Assembly: GCA_034716415.1 (NCBI GenBank)
Contig: JAYEJB010000062.1
Span: forward strand, 1 to 8,237
DNA length: 8,237 nt
Direction of reading: 5' to 3'
Source: JAYEJB01 sp034716415
GTDB lineage: Bacteria > Patescibacteriota > Patescibacteriia > SG8-24
In this document: positions 6,141-8,237 of the stretch, piece after piece
Layout: each line of letters begins with the position of its first letter
How positions within the stretch are numbered: position 1 is the first letter of the stretch
The notes under the pieces: model-generated
Seen by the model: the letters and a program-made list of their open reading frames with translations, nothing else
The model's database searches: none
Told to the model about the DNA's origin: nothing
Made by a program: the position numbers and the translations under genes

Positions 6141-6839
6141 ATGGAAAAAGACTCGGGATTCCTATTAATAGACAAACCCTCCGGCATCACCTCTCACGAT
6201 GTCGTCGATCGGGTACGGCGCGTGACCGGCATCCGTAAGGTCGGACACGGCGGGACTTTGGATCCGTTCGCGACAGGCCTCTTGGTGCTCGGCGTAGGTC
6301 GGGCCGCGACGCGGGAGCTCGGCACTATAATAGGAAAGGACAAGGAATACGAGGCGGTCGCGATTCTGGGCGCGGTTTCGGATACCCAGGACCGGGACGG
6401 GAAGATTGAGGAGACCGACGGTGCGGTTCCCACCGAAGATGAACTGCGCGCGGCGATGACGAAGTTCACCGGGGACATCAAACAGATACCGCCGATGTAC
6501 TCGGCCAAGAAGGTAAAAGGCAAAAAACTGTACGAGCTAGCCCGGACCGGCGAAGTGATAGAACGCGAACCGGTCGATATCACGATCCATGAACTGGAAC
6601 TAATCCAAATCTGGTTTGCCAAACCTGGTCTGCCAAACCAGGTTTCAAAAGCGAAATTTCGCGTGCGCTGTTCCTCCGGTACATATATCCGCACGCTGGC
6701 GCATGATATCGGTCAGTTACTCGATTGCGGCGCTTATCTCAACGAGCTACGCCGGACCGCCATCGGTGATTGGAAGATAGAAAACGCGATTGCGCTTGAT
6801 GAGTTAAGCGAAGAGAATTGGGTTGAGCGGCTTTTTTAA
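6141..6839 (+). CDS. truB: tRNA pseudouridine(55) synthase
   Basis: This 232-residue protein would convert U55 of the tRNA T-loop to pseudouridine. Family motifs are present in order: LLIDKPSGITSHDVV near the N-terminus, GHGGTLDPFATGLL with the catalytic aspartate (D41), QIPPMYSAKKVKGKKLYELAR (about 115-135) and RCSSGTYIRTLAHDIG (176-191). It ends soon after the catalytic domain, so the C-terminal PUA-like domain of longer TruB proteins is missing; short forms are common. Residues of about 157-170 (IWFAKPGLPNQVSK) are an insertion encoded by a palindromic tandem repeat. ATG 6141 is chosen because MEKDSGFLLIDKP is the usual TruB beginning and the promoter ends at 6121. The Shine-Dalgarno is weak (GAAAGA). 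Two terminator-like structures follow. Confidence 0.95.
   Translation: MEKDSGFLLIDKPSGITSHDVVDRVRRVTGIRKVGHGGTLDPFATGLLVLGVGRAATRELGTIIGKDKEYEAVAILGAVSDTQDRDGKIEETDGAVPTEDELRAAMTKFTGDIKQIPPMYSAKKVKGKKLYELARTGEVIEREPVDITIHELELIQIWFAKPGLPNQVSKAKFRVRCSSGTYIRTLAHDIGQLLDCGAYLNELRRTAIGDWKIENAIALDELSEENWVERLF
6611..6645 (+). repeat. Palindromic tandem repeat inside the truB frame
   Basis: CTGGTTTGCCAAAC (6611-6624) is repeated as CTGGTCTGCCAAAC (6625-6638) with one mismatch, followed by CAGGTTT. The block is also palindromic: CTGGTTTG (6611-6618) pairs with CAAACCAG (6634-6641), and AAACCTGGT (6621-6629) pairs exactly with ACCAGGTTT (6637-6645). It is read in frame as WFAKPGLPNQV, in a place where TruB proteins normally run from the HELEL strand directly into the FRVRCSSGTYIR motif. 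Confidence 0.8.
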
Positions 6840-6841
6840 GC

Positions 6842-6924
6842 CTTATCCCAGTTGGGAGCAAAAACAGGCAGCCTGTTTCTGAAATGAAGCAGACTGTCTG
6901 TTTTTGCTCCCAACTGGGGATAAG
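6842..6924 (+). terminator. Long hairpin behind truB, likely terminator
   Basis: The arms at 6842-6879 and 6886-6924 enclose a 6-base loop. There is one single-base bulge (CCC against GGGG), two G-U pairs and one mismatch in plus-strand RNA. It begins 2 bp beyond the truB stop. Like the hairpin at 1825-1915, it has CTTATCCC(C)AG at the outer ends and AAAACAG-CAG-CTG near the tip, but the stem segment between differs, with matching changes on both arms. The right arm ends its small inner hairpin in CTGTTTTT. Confidence 0.8.
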
Positions 6925-6941
6925 ACGCAATACCTCAAAAG

Positions 6942-6974
6942 AAAAAACGCGGCTCAAACGAGTCGCGTTTTCTT
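6942..6974. terminator. Bidirectional intrinsic terminator
   Basis: The stem AAAACGCGGCTC (6944-6955) pairs with GAGTCGCGTTTT (6960-6971) around a 4-base loop. In plus-strand RNA the one odd pair is G-U; in minus-strand RNA it is an A-C mismatch, but the U tract is longer there (six U). It lies between truB and the convergent small-gene cluster and can end transcripts from both sides. Confidence 0.8.
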
Positions 6975-6997
6975 GCAGAGAAAGAACTTCATGCTCT

Positions 6998-7123
6998 TCA
7001 TATCGGATCCACGATCGAGCTGATGGTACTGGTGACCGTCTCCGTGGTTTTCTGGATCGCCTTTCGGGTCGTATCTGCCGCAACCTGCACGAGCAACATA
7101 GCAATCTGAATCGCGATTCTCAC
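6998..7123 (-). CDS. Tiny protein, 41 residues, third gene of a small-ORF cluster
   Basis: GTG at 7121-7123 is preceded by AAGGAGG (7135-7129) with a 5-base spacing, close to an ideal ribosome binding site. The product begins MRIAIQIAMLLVQVAADTTR, continues with a threonine/serine-rich stretch (TTETVTSTISS) and ends IVDPI at TGA 6998-7000. The first 16 residues are hydrophobic and the remainder could form an amphipathic helix with K, E and T at regular intervals, so membrane association is possible, though the hydrophobic segment is short for a full span. Its own promoter candidate lies at 7152-7181 and a terminator follows at 6942-6974. I do not recognise it. The evidence for a real gene is the ribosome binding site, the promoter and the clean fit between neighbours. 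Confidence 0.6.
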   Translation of the reverse strand: MRIAIQIAMLLVQVAADTTRKAIQKTTETVTSTISSIVDPI

Positions 7124-7151
7124 GTCAGCCTCCTTTCGAAAGCACGTGACC

Positions 7152-7181
7152 ATGATACACCAGACTGGTCCACCCTGTCAC
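7152..7181 (-). promoter_or_regulatory. Promoter candidate for the 41-residue gene
   Basis: GTGACA (7181-7176), an 18-bp spacer and TATCAT (7157-7152) match five of six at both boxes. The -35 overlaps the stop codon of the 45-residue gene. The spacer contains ACCAG-A-CTGGT (7159-7169), a perfect small inverted repeat that could be an operator. The predicted leader is about 20 bases and carries the AAGGAGG site. Confidence 0.5.
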
Positions 7182-7315
7182 CAGCCGCGGGGCTTGTTCG
7201 TGAAATTCCTGTCCCGCCAACCCTGAATATCACAGTGACGCAGTAGCGACACTAGGCAACAGACCATAAACAGGCCGGCCGGAATCCAAAGCAGATACAC
7301 TGACGATTCGGTCAT
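7178..7315 (-). CDS. Tiny single-pass membrane protein, 45 residues
   Basis: ATG at 7313-7315 follows AAAGGA (7327-7322) at 6 bases. The Shine-Dalgarno overlaps the stop codon of the 53-residue gene (TGAAAGGA), so the two are probably translationally coupled. The product starts MTESSVYLLWIPAGLFMVCC and has one hydrophobic segment (about residues 6-26, ending CLVSLL) followed by a basic, aromatic tail (RHCDIQGWRDRNFTNKPRGW). The positive tail suggests the C-terminus stays in the cytoplasm. A longer reading of the same frame exists upstream but runs through the 53-residue gene in another frame and lacks a ribosome binding site. I do not recognise the family. Confidence 0.65.
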   Translation of the reverse strand: MTESSVYLLWIPAGLFMVCCLVSLLRHCDIQGWRDRNFTNKPRGW

Positions 7316-7326
7316 TTGTCTTCCTT

Positions 7327-7488
7327 TCACTTCCGACTGGTGTACTTCTTCAGAACATTCGCCAGCCGACCCTCGATATTGTCGACCACTCCGCCCAGTG
7401 CAGACATGTAAAGACAGTAGACGATCGCGATGACGATGACCAGCCCGACCAGCGCGAAGATGGCCATGCCGAATGCACTCACTGACAT
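7327..7488 (-). CDS. Tiny single-pass membrane protein, 53 residues, first gene of the cluster
   Basis: ATG at 7486-7488 is preceded by AAAAGGAGGG with 8 bases between GGAGG and the start. The product begins MSVSAFGMAI and has a strong hydrophobic helix (about residues 6-30, including LVGLVIVIAIVYCLYMSAL). A short amphipathic segment follows (GGVVDNIEGRLANVLKKY), then the basic end TSRK. Charge distribution predicts N-terminus out, C-terminus in. A promoter with two near-consensus boxes lies at 7537-7565, giving a leader of about 40-50 bases. The next gene starts 11 bp after the stop. I cannot name the family. A tiny membrane regulator, a holin-like or toxin-like peptide, or a subunit of a membrane complex are all possible, and the sequence does not decide between them. 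Confidence 0.68.
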   Translation of the reverse strand: MSVSAFGMAIFALVGLVIVIAIVYCLYMSALGGVVDNIEGRLANVLKKYTSRK

Positions 7489-7536
7489 TCTCTATCCCTC
7501 CTTTTATCGGCTGACAACGAATCAAGCTGACAGGAG

Positions 7537-7565
7537 AATATAACATGGAAGGCTCGCACCGTCAA
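7537..7565 (-). promoter_or_regulatory. sigma70-like promoter of the small-gene cluster
   Basis: TTGACG (7565-7560), a 17-bp spacer and TATATT (7542-7537) match five of six at each box on the minus strand. It is correctly placed to drive the 53-45-41 residue gene series and is the best evidence that the series is transcribed. Confidence 0.72.
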
Positions 7566-7569
7566 TCCT

Positions 7570-7645
7570 GCGTGGGGATTGAAGCGGGATAGCGGGGAAA
7601 GAAAGGGCAGAAGCGGGACCTGCCGGCAGGCAGGAAAGGAGCAGA
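7570..7645 (-). repeat. C-rich degenerate repeat with CCTGCCGGCAGG core
   Basis: Read on the minus strand this stretch runs CTTCTGCTCCTTTCCTGCC, then GGCAGGTCCCGCTT and CCCCGCTATCCCGC. The same modules in the same order occur on the plus strand at about 8104-8157. The palindrome core here is at 7619-7634. No gene is visible. Confidence 0.6.
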
Positions 7646-7708
7646 AGAAAATGACGAGGTGAGACAAATTTTAGACACAAGACTCAAGTTATTCTCAGTT
7701 TACCCCCA

Positions 7709-7807
7709 CCCCGATGCAAGTTTAATCTGATTGATGCTCCAGACGAGGTAGGCGCGCCTATATATTCCGTTAATCAGACGCTTCGATGTCGCAGACTTGC
7801 AACGGGG
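7709..7807. other. Nested inverted repeat, possible structured RNA or mobile-element end
   Basis: Three symmetric pairs are nested. CCCCG-A-TGCAAGT (7709-7721) pairs with ACTTGCA-A-CGGGG (7795-7807) with one A-A mismatch. TCTGATT (7726-7732) pairs with AATCAGA (7772-7778). A perfect 12-bp palindrome, TAGGCGCGCCTA, lies at 7749-7760. The preceding 7655-7705 is richer in A/T than its surroundings and has related short motifs (GACACAAGACTCAAG). No coding frame is convincing. I recognise no known RNA family. Confidence 0.45.
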
Positions 7808-7839
7808 CAGGCCCCAATCCTCCCCCCTGCCACTACCTT

Positions 7840-7929
7840 GTCATTGCGAGGAGACCGCAGTCGACGAAGCAATCCCGTCTGCCCAGGCTCGGATCACGGG
7901 ATTGCTTCGGCCTTCGGCCTCGCAATGAC
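7840..7929. repeat. REP/MITE-like palindromic element, second full copy
   Basis: The ends are GTCATTGCGAGG and CCTCGCAATGAC. Inside, GAAGCAATCCCGT and ACGGGATTGCTTC form a perfect 13-bp inverted pair. The copy at 1615-1726 shares this plan and its right half almost completely, including GGCCTTCGGCCTCGCAATGAC-type sequence and the A-run/G-run that follows. The open frame through it reflects the repeat and is not a gene. Confidence 0.8.
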
Positions 7930-7984
7930 AAAAAAGGGGGGCGAGGAGAGGGAGAATTTTTTTAATGACTCGTTTTGCCCCGTC

Positions 7985-8163
7985 ACTATCCCCGCTAGCC
8001 CGGCGCCGTGCCCGGCGAATGCCGGGGATGCCGAACGGTCCCCGCTATCCCCGCTTTTACCCCTTCCTTGCCCCCGAAGCTTCAGCGAAGGGGGGTCCCC
8101 CTCCCTTCTGCCCCTTCCCTGCCTGCCGGCAGGCAGGTCCCGCTTTCCCCACTATCCCCGCCC
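7985..8163. repeat. Degenerate C-rich repeat array
   Basis: The motif CTATCCCCGC or close variants occurs repeatedly (about 7986, 8045 and 8152), with spacers such as TTTTACCCCTTCC. Small hairpins are embedded, including CCCGGCGAATGCCGGGG near 8010-8027 and CCCCCGAAGC/GCGAAGGGGG near 8072-8095. The 20-bp perfect palindrome with CCTGCCGGCAGG core is at 8118-8137. No gene is seen. Confidence 0.6.
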
Positions 8164-8172
8164 CCTGTCATA

Positions 8173-8220
8173 GGGAAGTAGTAATCTCCGCTTTACGGGA
8201 AGTAGAATCTTCCGCCTCTG
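8173..8220. repeat. Two tandem copies of a 24-bp unit
   Basis: GGGAAGTAGTAATCTCCG (from 8173) is followed 24 bp later by GGGAAGTAGAATCTTCCG (from 8197). The first nine bases are identical and the rest is similar after small shifts. The array may continue beyond the window end. Confidence 0.5.
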
Positions 8221-8237
8221 CTAGTCTGTGGGGGTAT

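Noticed and set aside
6739..7104. Minus-strand frame of 121 residues over the truB 3' end
   Set aside because: It crosses the long hairpin, the terminator and the truB coding region and has no start signals.
7709..7807. Integron attC site
   Set aside because: The conserved GTTRRRY/RYYYAAC core boxes are not present at the stem ends.
7838..8173. A 111-residue plus-strand frame in the tail
   Set aside because: It begins inside the second REP-like element and continues through C-rich repeats; its composition follows the repeats.

Overview
The window looks like a piece of a moderately GC-rich bacterial chromosome, most likely from the Candidate Phyla Radiation (Patescibacteria). The clues are a short IF-2 with a compact N-terminal domain starting MNITELARRLR, small hypothetical proteins of types I associate with CPR genomes, intergenic REP-like elements that start GTCATTGCGAGG, and CCTGCCGGCAGG palindromes. 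The placement rests on recognition of sequence style and has not been tested by a search.

Layout. Positions 1-240 (minus) hold the start of a small conserved gene broken by an amber codon. It is followed by a Glu/Leu/Phe/Val-type dehydrogenase (231-1466, minus). Positions 1467-1929 contain no gene but are packed with palindromic repeats and end in a long hairpin behind trxB. A minus-strand block then carries infB (3289-5277), trxA (2856-3179) and trxB (1930-2853). trxA and trxB are separated by 2 bp and form the thioredoxin/thioredoxin reductase pair. infB has its own promoter, with almost no leader. Upstream of infB lies a damaged hypothetical gene (5391-6008, minus) whose reading frame would be restored by two opposite one-G corrections. 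Its promoter shares a -35 element with the divergent truB promoter. truB (6141-6839, plus) carries a small palindromic tandem repeat inside its coding frame and is followed by a second long hairpin of the same family as the one behind trxB.

Positions 6940-7565 (minus) hold a cluster of three tiny genes of 53, 45 and 41 codons. Each has a strong Shine-Dalgarno sequence, and the cluster has good sigma70-like promoters and a terminator. Two of the products are single-pass membrane proteins. I do not recognise any of the three, and this is the best candidate here for an undescribed system. Positions 7566-8237 are non-coding: degenerate C-rich repeats, a second REP-like element, a roughly 100-bp nested inverted repeat that could be a structured RNA or the end of a mobile element, and a 24-bp tandem repeat.

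Function. The recognisable genes are housekeeping genes: translation initiation (infB), tRNA modification (truB), thiol redox (trxA, trxB) and amino-acid nitrogen metabolism (dehydrogenase). infB and truB are often neighbours in a nusA-infB-rbfA-truB cluster. Here they are divergent and separated by the broken gene, with no rbfA between them.
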